Source: Lachnospiraceae bacterium UBA1778
GTDB taxonomy: Bacteria > Bacillota > Clostridia > Lachnospirales > Lachnospiraceae
Length of the DNA stretch: 54,783 nucleotides
Assembly: GCA_002315255.1 (NCBI GenBank)
Contig: DCGM01000106.1
Span: 9,064 to 63,846 of the forward strand
Reading direction: 5' to 3'
The position numbers and the translations under genes were made by a program. Under the pieces are notes generated by a model. The model worked only from the letters and a program-made list of their open reading frames with translations, made no database searches and was not told where the DNA came from. Below, one piece after another: positions 39,796 to 47,569 of this stretch; position 1 is the first letter of the stretch, and each line of letters starts with the position of its first letter.

Positions 39796-41487
39796 TTAAG
39801 ACATCTTCTGCATACGCTCCAGGTATTCCTTACAGATCTGGAAGTTCTGCTTACCGAATGCCTTATCGAGATAAAGCACGAACTTATGGAGTTCGTCCTT
39901 GATGAAGCCCATGTTCAGGGATTCAAACTTACGAAGGATCTTCTTCGCAATGATGAAGTCGAGACCATCCAGCTCTGTACCGCCGCAGGCGATAAAGCAC
40001 GGGACGAATTCACGTAACTGCTTCATAATACGGTTACCGAACGCGAGACGGAAGTGCTTGATGACGTATGCGTCCATTTCATCCAGCTTCTTCATATTCT
40101 CGGCCGATACCGGGTATTTCTTCTTCGCTTCCGCGAACATCTCGGAAAGATGCTTTGCGGTTACATAGACCGGGTCTGCGTCTTCGCAGGTAAACGACTG
40201 CGCCTTCGAATCCAAGTCGATCGGGATAGCACGGTCGTAGACCTTATCTGCAACTGCGAATGTGGAGTCATCGTTGTTGATGGTTCCGACGAACCAGGTG
40301 TTGTCGTTTACATGGACCTTACCGCCGTTGATCAAGCACGGGTCATTGTCCCAGGTGGTCGTGACGATATCGACGAGCCACTCCTCCGGTCGCGGCATTT
40401 CGAGGACGGAAAGCATTTCTGCGAAGTAGTACTCGACACGCGCGATGTTCATTTCATCGAGGATGATGATATGCGGATCTTTATAGTAGTTCGCCTCGTA
40501 GATAGCGCGGAGGAAGTCCGTTTCATTGAACATACGGGTGAATTCGTTAAAGTATCCGAAAAGCTCGGTACGTTCACGCCATGCCGGCTGAACGGCTGCA
40601 ACCGTCGTATCTAACTGCACATATTTACCGAATGAATACGGAAGGGAGGTTTTACCTGTACCGGAAATACCCTGTAAGATGATCATTCGGGAAGCGCCCA
40701 TGGACGCTACGAAGAAGCGCATGATGCTGATATCATAGAAGAGACGTAAGCGGGACGCTGCAAAGAGACGCCAGCGGTTACAGAACTCTTCCAATGTGAT
40801 CTCGTTATCGTAGACAGGCTCCTGATACTCGGTCTTATAGTAGTTATCAACCGTAGTAAGACGGAAGAAACGGCTCGTTTCAGGCGCAATCGGCGGTGAA
40901 TCCGGCGTATTCCGCTTGCCGTCGGCCGTATGGCCCTCGTCTCCGTGCGCTTCGCTGCTTCCGCCTGCTCCGCCACCGCCGGAGCCGCCGGCTCCGCCGA
41001 TACCTCCGAGTCCTGCGACGCCTTCGGTCACGTCTGCGCCGTTTCCGGAAAGCTCTGCCGCAATCTTCGACTGGCCCTCGAGATCCAGAATGTCGGTTCT
41101 CGCCTCCATGCCCATCTCAGCCACCTTCATAGCGAGAATCTTATCCTTCTCGTAATTCAGACGGAAGACTTCACGGTTCAGCTTCGCGACTTCTTCCTTC
41201 ATCCGCTCATACTCTTTTACCGGGACCTTGAAGGTCAGCATCTTTTTAATGAGCTTGATTAAGAAGAAAACGCCGACAGCAATGATGGCGATGAGAAGAA
41301 GGTTTTCTAAACCTACGAGAATCCAGCCCGGAACATCAAAATCCGGGGCATAGCTCTCGATGATCTTCATTCGCATCGGGAAGTTTAAAAGTGTATTCAG
41401 GAAATTAAAGATATCGATAAATATCTGGACAAAAGCTTCCCAGATCAATCCTAAATCCTGATAACAGTATTTCAGAAACGCATCCAT
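39796..41487 (-). CDS. Membrane-anchored McrB-like AAA+ ATPase (563 aa)
   Basis: The start at 41487 has GGAG five bases upstream; the longer frame to 41538 has no site. Residues ~53-80 form a membrane helix, followed by a short coiled coil (91-125) and a Gly-rich linker (~158-178). The AAA+ domain has Walker A at 273-281 (GISGTGKTS), Walker B with the McrB/MoxR-type DEMNIAR at 344-350, a sensor GTINNDD at 401-407, and Arg419 in DRAIPIDL as candidate arginine finger. This order matches the AAA_5 family that includes McrB. McrB itself is a soluble GTPase of a restriction system with a nuclease partner; here the protein is membrane-tethered, a nuclease is not visible nearby, and signal peptidases flank it. 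A remodelling or assembly role for surface proteins is my inference. ATP versus GTP use cannot be told. Confidence 0.85.
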   Translation of the reverse strand: MDAFLKYCYQDLGLIWEAFVQIFIDIFNFLNTLLNFPMRMKIIESYAPDFDVPGWILVGLENLLLIAIIAVGVFFLIKLIKKMLTFKVPVKEYERMKEEVAKLNREVFRLNYEKDKILAMKVAEMGMEARTDILDLEGQSKIAAELSGNGADVTEGVAGLGGIGGAGGSGGGGAGGSSEAHGDEGHTADGKRNTPDSPPIAPETSRFFRLTTVDNYYKTEYQEPVYDNEITLEEFCNRWRLFAASRLRLFYDISIMRFFVASMGASRMIILQGISGTGKTSLPYSFGKYVQLDTTVAAVQPAWRERTELFGYFNEFTRMFNETDFLRAIYEANYYKDPHIIILDEMNIARVEYYFAEMLSVLEMPRPEEWLVDIVTTTWDNDPCLINGGKVHVNDNTWFVGTINNDDSTFAVADKVYDRAIPIDLDSKAQSFTCEDADPVYVTAKHLSEMFAEAKKKYPVSAENMKKLDEMDAYVIKHFRLAFGNRIMKQLREFVPCFIACGGTELDGLDFIIAKKILRKFESLNMGFIKDELHKFVLYLDKAFGKQNFQICKEYLERMQKMS

Positions 41488-41572
41488 GTCTACTCCAAAA
41501 AAAGGTTTGTCCGTGTTCAATGGCGGTGCGCGTGACACGTGCTGTCCGCTGAACCCCGAATAAGTGCAGTTA

Positions 41573-41655
41573 TTTCACGGAAGGAAGACTCCCGTGAAAC
41601 AGCTGGTCTCTATGTGCGGCCGGTCAGGCCGCGGAAACGGCTGAAACCGCCGTTT
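41573..41655. other. Three successive hairpins in the gap before the AAA+ gene
   Basis: The 191-nt gap holds TTTCACGG/CCGTGAAA (41573-41599), GCGGCC/GGCCGC (41616-41632) and AAACGGC/GCCGTTT (41635-41655). On the plus strand the last stem is followed by T residues; on the minus strand none is followed by a T-run. They could slow or process the minus-strand transcript between the signal peptidase and the ATPase. No coding potential is seen here. Confidence 0.45.
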
Positions 41656-41678
41656 TTACGCATGTTTCGCTTCCGGCT

Positions 41679-42467
41679 TTACTGGTCTCCTGCCGATGGT
41701 GATGCTGCTGCAGGAGCGACTGCAGGTGCTGCAGCTGCCGCTGCTTCCTCTGCTTTCTTTGCTGCGTTTGCGGCCTGCATTGCCTGAATCTGAGCGATCT
41801 GCTCCGGAGAGAGGCCCATAGCAGCCATCTTCGCATCAACCTCTGCCTGATAATCGAGACGGGTCTTCTCTGCCTTGTATGCGAACAGGGACTTGAAGAA
41901 GTTCACGATTTCGACGATGAAGAGGATCGCGCACGGAAGAACGATGCAGACTAAGAAGCCAATGCTCGTCTCCGCGAAGCTGATAACATAGCCGATTCCC
42001 GGAATATGGAAAGCGTACTTGCCGACGACGGAGGACTGATGAACTGTCAGACCGTCTTCGATGGTGTTGTTATCACCCTTCGTGACGAAGGAATAGTAGT
42101 TGCCGTAATCTTCGACCTGGATGATTCTATGGGAGTTTAATGCACGCTCGCCGTTGATTACCGTCCAGAAGGTGATGACGTCGTTTACCTTTAAGGTAGA
42201 GGGGTCGGTAACCTTCGTGTCGACGATTACATCGCCCTTCGAGAAGGTCGGCTTCATAGAATCAGACTCGATCGCAAACCAGCTGACACCGAATACGTTC
42301 GGCACGCCGTCGCCATTCTTTGAAATAAATGCAGAGAAGCTGACAAACAATGCAAACACGATGACGAGAACGACTACGATGTTTACAATGGTATTTAACG
42401 CCTTTTTCGGCTTCTTCTCCTGCTGGCCTTCTGTCGTCACAGAAACATTTTTAGCGGTTTTACTCAT
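41679..42467 (-). CDS. sipW: SipW-type signal peptidase I with Ala-rich tail (262 aa)
   Basis: ER-type signal peptidase of the SipW group. A membrane helix spans ~26-48. Ser70 is in the ESDSMKP motif, His113 in NSHRII, and Asp132 and Asp138 lie in TKGDNNTIED, which supplies all expected catalytic residues. A second helix is at ~169-190. The cytoplasmic tail ends in a Gln/Ala-rich and then Ala/Pro-rich stretch (from ~222). The ATG has GAGGT upstream. It follows two TasA-like genes, so it is the natural peptidase for those and for the main TasA-like protein at 45248-46237. It is not a close match to the other two peptidases in the window except at the active-site motifs, which suggests separate substrate ranges (inference). 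Confidence 0.9.
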   Translation of the reverse strand: MSKTAKNVSVTTEGQQEKKPKKALNTIVNIVVVLVIVFALFVSFSAFISKNGDGVPNVFGVSWFAIESDSMKPTFSKGDVIVDTKVTDPSTLKVNDVITFWTVINGERALNSHRIIQVEDYGNYYSFVTKGDNNTIEDGLTVHQSSVVGKYAFHIPGIGYVISFAETSIGFLVCIVLPCAILFIVEIVNFFKSLFAYKAEKTRLDYQAEVDAKMAAMGLSPEQIAQIQAMQAANAAKKAEEAAAAAAPAVAPAAASPSAGDQ

Positions 42468-42543
42468 TTTTTTTACCTCACTCTCTCAATACTTGAGAAA
42501 AAATTATTTAAGCTTGTAAAGTAAGCTCAGACTAAAGGGGGTT

Positions 42544-43800
42544 CTATTCGCGGCCGGTGAGTTCCAGATTCATCCGGAACGCGCTGCCCGCTATGTCATT
42601 CCAGCAATCAGGGTCTTGCCCTTCCAGCCAGATGAACATACGTACTTTAACCGGTTCATCCTTGATCAGGTGTATGATCGATACGTCTGAACCGTTTTGG
42701 CCGGCTTCACCGAGGATGCTCACATAGCGCGATGCCGTTCCTGACGTCTGCAGGCGGTCGGTCACATACTGTGAAGAGATGAAGTAGCCGTAATTTAAGA
42801 TTTCTGCGGATGTAACCTTTTGGCGGTTCCGGAGCTTTTCGAGGACGTCCTCCTCGTCCCAGCTGCTGCTCTTCTGAATGATGAGCTTCGCCGGATCGAT
42901 CGTTACCGGTTCGATCACCGTCTTTCCGTTACTGTCAAGGGTAAATCCGAGCGGCTTTGTTTCGAGATAATTGCCGTTCTGGAATACCTCCGCAGAGAAG
43001 TCATTGCCTAACACATACCGGCCGGCCTGGTCCTGTTCGCCGGAGCCCGGCTTTCCGGTGCTTGTACGGATATCGGAATTCGGTTCGTAGATGACAAAAC
43101 CGTTTTTCGGATAGATGTCCGAATATCCGGTATTGTCCAGCCCTGACGCTTCGCTGTAAGCAGGGTTCGTCAGGAAACCGATCCGGATGCAGTTTTCGCC
43201 GCCGTAGGAGAGCTTTAAGGTTTCTTCGCCGTCCTTCACTTTCAGTATGGGCTGACCGAGAATGTAAGTTCCCTGAATGCCCTCATCGGTCAGGAGATCG
43301 TCGAAGGAGTCGGCCTCCGGGAAGGAAAGGTGAACCGTACATCCGTCTTCCACTTGTGTCATCAGATAAAAATCTACGTAGTAGTAATAGCCTTCTTTAT
43401 CGCGCTCGTTCAGTTCATCGCCTTCTAAAGGATTTCCTTCATCGTCCAGCGCTGAGATATTCGCATGCTCGAGCCGGTCATCTAAGATGAATTCCTTCGC
43501 TTCCATCAGCATACCTTCTACCTGATAGGCAGGCAGGAACCAGTTCAGACCGTCCACCGTCGATACGGGGTGAAGGCCGATCAGATTCTGAAAGGCATCG
43601 GAAAGGTTTACATACTGTCCGAAATTCTCTCCGTCAGAAGAGATTAAGATCGTCCGGTCGGCATAGATTCCGACTTTGACGGCGGAAGCCTCCGGCGTCG
43701 TCGAAATCGTGTACCAGGCAAAGGATACGCCTCCCAGAACTACAACTGACAGGAGAAGTGCGATTCCTGTTATGAGCAGTTTCTTCGGGAGTTTTCTCAT
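42544..43800 (-). CDS. TasA-like secreted protein with IWLEG-DPDC motif (418 aa)
   Basis: A membrane segment at ~8-27 ends in SFAWYTISTTPEAS, the SipW-dependent signal pattern shared with the 342-aa and 329-aa proteins. Later landmarks are a DFYLMTQVEDG strand, IRIGFL, FVIYEPNSD, and a C-terminal FIWLEGQDPDCWND. The first three are shared in order with the 342-aa paralogue, and the last also with the membrane-tethered 397-aa protein. Cysteines occur at GCTVHL, NCIRIG and DPDC, so disulfides or inter-subunit bonds are possible. Its ATG overlaps the stop of the upstream paralogue (ATGA). Probably an extracellular fibre or matrix subunit processed by the SipW-type peptidase that follows directly downstream. 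Confidence 0.78.
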   Translation of the reverse strand: MRKLPKKLLITGIALLLSVVVLGGVSFAWYTISTTPEASAVKVGIYADRTILISSDGENFGQYVNLSDAFQNLIGLHPVSTVDGLNWFLPAYQVEGMLMEAKEFILDDRLEHANISALDDEGNPLEGDELNERDKEGYYYYVDFYLMTQVEDGCTVHLSFPEADSFDDLLTDEGIQGTYILGQPILKVKDGEETLKLSYGGENCIRIGFLTNPAYSEASGLDNTGYSDIYPKNGFVIYEPNSDIRTSTGKPGSGEQDQAGRYVLGNDFSAEVFQNGNYLETKPLGFTLDSNGKTVIEPVTIDPAKLIIQKSSSWDEEDVLEKLRNRQKVTSAEILNYGYFISSQYVTDRLQTSGTASRYVSILGEAGQNGSDVSIIHLIKDEPVKVRMFIWLEGQDPDCWNDIAGSAFRMNLELTGRE

Positions 43801-44825
43801 TCATTGCCCTCCTTCTTTTTATACTCGGAGTAAGGGACAACCTCGGATTCCCGATCTTTTGTATAGGCCTTAAACTGGATGTTTGCGAAAAGCTCGCCGC
43901 CCGCGGTCATGTTCGTGCAGTCCGCATCCTGGCCTTCCAGCCAGATATACAGGCGGACATGGCGCTCTTCGCCATCTTTAAGGTCAAACAGGATATTTCG
44001 ATCCATGTTTTCGTTTTCAATGAACTCGCCCGGCGTATAGATGACCTCGTCCTTCAGCACCGGATATTTGTCTTCCCATGTGGAGCAATACTGCTGGAGA
44101 AGGAGTCCGTTTGAGCCCTGAAGCACATCGCCTTTATAGCTGTAGGTAGTCTTTAAGCCCGTTCCGCCGTCCGCGTTCGGTTCGTAAATAATGAACGTCG
44201 CGGGTTCGATCTCTTTCCCGCTTTCGTCCTTCCGGCCTTCAATGAGGAATGCCATACGCATCGCATACTGGGCGCCGCCGCCCTGGTCTTCATGGACAAA
44301 GGTGGTGGTATTCCATTCCGGCTCTCCGATTAAGAAGGTGCCGGCGCCGAGCGTTCCGTCCTCGCGCTGCACTGCATCTGAAAAGGCTACATTGCAGGCA
44401 GAGCCGCAGGTGACGAAGAAATCGGTATAGAAGATGTAGCAGCCGCTGCTCGTCTGGTTTTCAGGTAAAATATCGCCTGTCTCCGGATCGGTCAGTTTAA
44501 ACGCTTTCGCCATATTCGTCCGCCCGTCAATGCCATAGTAGGGGGCGTAGAATGCGCCGTCCTCGGGGACGTAGGTGGCGGGATGAAGGACTCCCGTGTT
44601 CTTCGATACCGTTTCGAGATCGAGGATCGTGCTGTAGACTCCTGCGGTGCCCTCCGGCGTCGACTTCGCGACGGAGAGCGCATTGTCGGTCGTAACGGTG
44701 ATCGTAATGTCTGAAACAAGCGGTGTGGAGGAAATCGAGAGCCACGCGAAGGAGACCGATGTAAACAGGATGACCGCGACCGCCATGATCCAGAATGCTA
44801 TAATCATTTTTTTACGGTTGGTCAT
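43797..44825 (-). CDS. TasA-like secreted protein with IWLEG-DADC motif (342 aa)
   Basis: The ATG at 44825 follows AAGGAGAG by a few bases; a longer frame to 44867 lacks a site. The signal region is a hydrophobic segment at ~8-25 ending in SFAWLSISSTPLVS. Internal marks are DFFVTCGSAC, MRMAFLIEG, FIIYEPNAD and a C-terminal YIWLEGQDADCTN, all matching the 418-aa paralogue downstream. The tail is charged (EYKKKEGNE). This is the first gene after the terminator at 45085-45121, so it likely starts a second transcript. The gene is coupled to the 418-aa gene by ATGA. I infer a minor or accessory fibre subunit, because the strongest terminator lies after the other paralogue. Confidence 0.78.
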   Translation of the reverse strand: MTNRKKMIIAFWIMAVAVILFTSVSFAWLSISSTPLVSDITITVTTDNALSVAKSTPEGTAGVYSTILDLETVSKNTGVLHPATYVPEDGAFYAPYYGIDGRTNMAKAFKLTDPETGDILPENQTSSGCYIFYTDFFVTCGSACNVAFSDAVQREDGTLGAGTFLIGEPEWNTTTFVHEDQGGGAQYAMRMAFLIEGRKDESGKEIEPATFIIYEPNADGGTGLKTTYSYKGDVLQGSNGLLLQQYCSTWEDKYPVLKDEVIYTPGEFIENENMDRNILFDLKDGEERHVRLYIWLEGQDADCTNMTAGGELFANIQFKAYTKDRESEVVPYSEYKKKEGNE

Positions 44826-45084
44826 GTTTCTCTCCTTTTCGCGGACAGTAGTCCCCCTGCCCTTCATACAAACAGATTGTATGCTAAAATTGTTTCCAAT
44901 ATATGTTTAACTTTTGTAGATTCTGTATTCAAACCGTCATAATCACTGGTTTTTCCGGCTTTTTCGCATCGAAACAAAATGTTTCGTAAAATGTTCACAA
45001 TTCAGATGTGGCTGGCACGAGAATCGCGGCGGATCTCCCAGTCTGTCAAATAACTCGCGCAGACCGAGAAGTGCGCTTCCAGAC
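44826..45084. promoter_or_regulatory. Intergenic control region with two palindromes (part of a 422-nt gap)
   Basis: This stretch separates two transcripts. It holds a CATACAA-N5-TTGTATG inverted repeat at 44865-44883 and a CGAAACA-N3-TGTTTCG inverted repeat at 44970-44986. Both are of a size suited to dimeric regulators. The region between them is A/T-rich, with a TACAAT that could be a -10 box, but no convincing -35 box. The 67-codon frame here is not accepted as a gene. The remaining 126 nt between the terminator and 45248 show nothing else. Confidence 0.45.
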
Positions 45085-45121
45085 ATAAAAAATTCCCGGG
45101 GACTTTTATGGTCCCCGGGAA
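45085..45121 (-). terminator. Intrinsic terminator after the main TasA-like gene
   Basis: On the minus strand a perfect 11-bp stem (TTCCCGGGGAC / GTCCCCGGGAA) with a seven-base loop is followed directly by a run of six T. This is a textbook intrinsic terminator, 126 nt after the stop of the 329-aa gene. It splits the locus into at least two transcripts. Confidence 0.93.
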
Positions 45122-45247
45122 GATGTTTATTCAGGCTATAAGCCATCTTTCAATTTTTCATCGGTTCCTGGTGTTCGCCTGTACCCAGGGCCGCGCCGGA
45201 TCTCTCCGGTAATCCGCTAATAAGCGGGAATGATTCATCAGAATCGA

Positions 45248-46237
45248 TTATTCAGCTGCTGACGGATCAACATAGTCGATGCCAAGGTCAAGAAGGTGAG
45301 CAGAATGCTGGAACTGAATGTTGATAGCAGCGCTCTTTTCGTCGTTCGCAAAGTCAGCGTTCGTGACATCATTACCTTTGACGAAGATGTACATCGAAAC
45401 TTTAACAGCGGTGTTAAGGTTGTTCTCGTCTACATCAGTGGTCGCAGTATCATCTGCAGTGAAGGTGTAGATCGTGGTAGAAGAAAGCGGGAACTTACCG
45501 GTGCCAACGCCCTCTTCATCTTCAATCTCTGCGCCTCTGGTAGCATATACCATCGCTGCGTCGCCAACCTTGAAGCCGATCGTGATGAGTTCTGCTGCTT
45601 CACCAGAGATGTAGCTGCCTTCGCCATCGACACCGTTTCCACGGTCATAGTCCTGATCTTTAATGTCGCTTGCCAGGATTGAAAGGTTTCCTGCAACGTT
45701 GGTACGGACGAAATAGTCGATACGATATGCCCAGACATTGCCGGAAGCATCGATCAGTTCGAAAAGACCGCCATCGGTGTAAGCTGCAGATGCTGCAGTT
45801 TCATCGATCAGTTCTTCAAACGTCGGGGTCAGAGAACTGACTTCTTTGATTCTGCCGTCTTCGCCGAAGTTCGGAGCCTTCGCGTCAAAAGAGAAGAAAG
45901 ATTCGCCATCAGCATCCGTGCTGCAGGTCTCTTCGATAGCGATCGGCTTTAAGGAATCAGTGGTATGAGCCGTGAAGTAAGCGGTAACATCAACGAGGTT
46001 TCCCCAAGCGGTATTCTTACCGGTATCAGCGGTTCCGGAAGCAGACGGAGCAGTGCCGGAGCCGTCGCTTGCAAGAGCGATTTCCAAGTTGCCGTTCGCT
46101 GCGACACGGGTGGAAATTCCCTTGATTTCCGGTGCCGTAGAAATCGTGAACCATGCGAATGATGAGCTGGTCATTAAGACCGTAGCGATCGCGAGAGACG
46201 CGATAGACGCCATTAACTTTGTTTTCAAATTCTTCAT
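45248..46237 (-). CDS. TasA/camelysin-like secreted protein, candidate major fibre subunit (329 aa)
   Basis: The ATG has TTTGGAGG upstream. The signal segment at ~8-25 ends in SSFAWFTISTAPEIKG, the SipW-dependent pattern. The mature protein is Ala/Thr/Asp-rich, low in charge clusters and lacks cysteine except at one early position, unlike its relatives. Conserved strands are DYFVRTNVAGNLSIL, ITIGFKVGD and MYIFVKGND near the C-terminus, which align with DFYLMTQ, IRIGFL and FIWLEGQD of the 418-aa paralogue. TasA-family proteins form amyloid-like or donor-strand fibres in biofilms. The simple composition, strong ribosome site and own terminator suggest high expression, hence the major subunit (inference). 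The nearest peptidase is at 41679-42467. Confidence 0.8.
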   Translation of the reverse strand: MKNLKTKLMASIASLAIATVLMTSSSFAWFTISTAPEIKGISTRVAANGNLEIALASDGSGTAPSASGTADTGKNTAWGNLVDVTAYFTAHTTDSLKPIAIEETCSTDADGESFFSFDAKAPNFGEDGRIKEVSSLTPTFEELIDETAASAAYTDGGLFELIDASGNVWAYRIDYFVRTNVAGNLSILASDIKDQDYDRGNGVDGEGSYISGEAAELITIGFKVGDAAMVYATRGAEIEDEEGVGTGKFPLSSTTIYTFTADDTATTDVDENNLNTAVKVSMYIFVKGNDVTNADFANDEKSAAINIQFQHSAHLLDLGIDYVDPSAAE

Positions 46238-46353
46238 TTGAATCCTCCAAATTTTTAATGTTTTTTTATTTATACAACTCTCAATGGATAGGCGGATCCG
46301 TTGAAAGGATGTACCAATATCAGAGGCGGCTTTTTAGGGCGCGCCTTCGGACG

Positions 46354-47547
46354 CTATTTCGCGTCCTTATCACCGACTTCCTGATTGCCGCCGGCGACAT
46401 CCTGGCTTTCCTCTTCTTTCGTTTCTTCTGCTGCCTGCTGTTCCTTCTGATAGCGGCCCATCATGTAGTCGCTATATTCGGTACGCCAGACACCGGAGAA
46501 GAGGTTTCGTTCTTCATCGTCAATGACGTTGAAGTCCATCGTGTATTTCGCAAATCCTCCGAAGATGTCGTTCTTGCAGTCCGGGTCATTGCCCTCGAGC
46601 CAGATGACGATCGTGTATTTGTGAATTCCGCCCGCCGGAACGTTATTGACGAGGCCCTGTACGACGAGGTTATCGTCGACATAGGAGGTCGTCACGACTG
46701 CCCACCGGCCATCTTCTTTCTTGTACTGGTCTTCGGTGTAAGCCTGATCGTAGAACGGCGGAGTATAATATCCGTAAAGGCCTTCGGCATCTCCGGCGAC
46801 ATCCGGCGCAGCGTAAATGATCTGACGCCCGTCTTCGTAGAGCATGACCCAAACGGCTTTATCCACATTCAATGTACTGTCGGTCAGCTTCAGCTGGTAC
46901 TGATAGCTTCCCGGTTTCTCGCCCTCGTTCCGGATATAGAACGTATAAGCGAAATGGTGTCTTCCGTTATGTGAGCCGTCGATCTCGTCGACATTGCTTG
47001 GAAGATCCTCTAAGGTGATATTCGTGATTTCTTCGCATTTCTCACAGAAAAGACGGGAAGCTGTCCGCTCGAAATTCGAGGTTTCGGAAAGCACGAAGCC
47101 GCTTCGCATCATTTCTGTCGTCAGGTTGACGGTGAAGGCGCCGGCCTGGTCCGTAACATAGGACCAGAGGAATAAGGCAAGCGTGAGAAGCGCTGCTAAG
47201 AGGAGGATCGCCTTCAGACCGAAATGGGTTTTAAACCAATCAATCAGCCGTCTCCACCAGAGGAAGTATTTCCGCTTCTTATCGTCATAGTAGAGACCCA
47301 TCTCGTAAGCGATCTGTTCGAAATCTTCTCGCTTCGTGATGCCACGGTCTTTTAAGTCGGTCCGCAGGATTCGGCGTGCTTTCTTAACACGTTTGACCCA
47401 TTCTTTATATTCCGGGTCCGATTCCCTCGGTCTCGTTCCGACGTCGTATGGCGACCGGTACTCTTCCGCTTTCTTCGCGAATTCTTCGGATTCAGTTGTC
47501 TTTACTTCCGGATTCTCCGGAATGCTTTCGTTCAGCTGCTCCGCCAA
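46354..47547 (-). CDS. Membrane-tethered TasA-like protein with cytoplasmic N-terminus (397 aa)
   Basis: I prefer a TTG start at 47547, with AGGTG six bases upstream, over a GTG three codons earlier that has no room for a ribosome site. Residues 1-110 are charged and cytoplasmic, a helix spans ~112-130, and the outside part carries FCEKCEEI near the start and a late VIWLEGNDPDCKND motif shared with the 342- and 418-aa secreted paralogues. The C-terminus is Gln/Glu-rich. The helix is followed by YVTDQAGAF rather than SFAW, so it may stay uncleaved and act as a fibre anchor or initiator (inference). It lies 22 nt after the HD-GYP gene and upstream of the candidate main subunit gene. GC-rich AscI-like palindrome and a possible TATAAA occur in the 116-nt gap that follows. 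Confidence 0.72.
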   Translation of the reverse strand: MAEQLNESIPENPEVKTTESEEFAKKAEEYRSPYDVGTRPRESDPEYKEWVKRVKKARRILRTDLKDRGITKREDFEQIAYEMGLYYDDKKRKYFLWWRRLIDWFKTHFGLKAILLLAALLTLALFLWSYVTDQAGAFTVNLTTEMMRSGFVLSETSNFERTASRLFCEKCEEITNITLEDLPSNVDEIDGSHNGRHHFAYTFYIRNEGEKPGSYQYQLKLTDSTLNVDKAVWVMLYEDGRQIIYAAPDVAGDAEGLYGYYTPPFYDQAYTEDQYKKEDGRWAVVTTSYVDDNLVVQGLVNNVPAGGIHKYTIVIWLEGNDPDCKNDIFGGFAKYTMDFNVIDDEERNLFSGVWRTEYSDYMMGRYQKEQQAAEETKEEESQDVAGGNQEVGDKDAK

Positions 47548-47569
47548 AGTTCTCACCTCATATGGTCAA

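Noticed and set aside
37342..41487. A working McrBC-type restriction system
   Set aside because: The ATPase is membrane-anchored and no nuclease motif or McrC-like gene is visible in the window.
41635..41657. Plus-strand terminator (AAACGGC stem with T-run)
   Set aside because: No plus-strand gene ends nearby; the stem is short, so it is kept only as one of three hairpins.
44943..45146. 67-codon minus-strand frame between the two operons
   Set aside because: It runs through the intrinsic terminator at 45085-45121 and has no convincing ribosome site.
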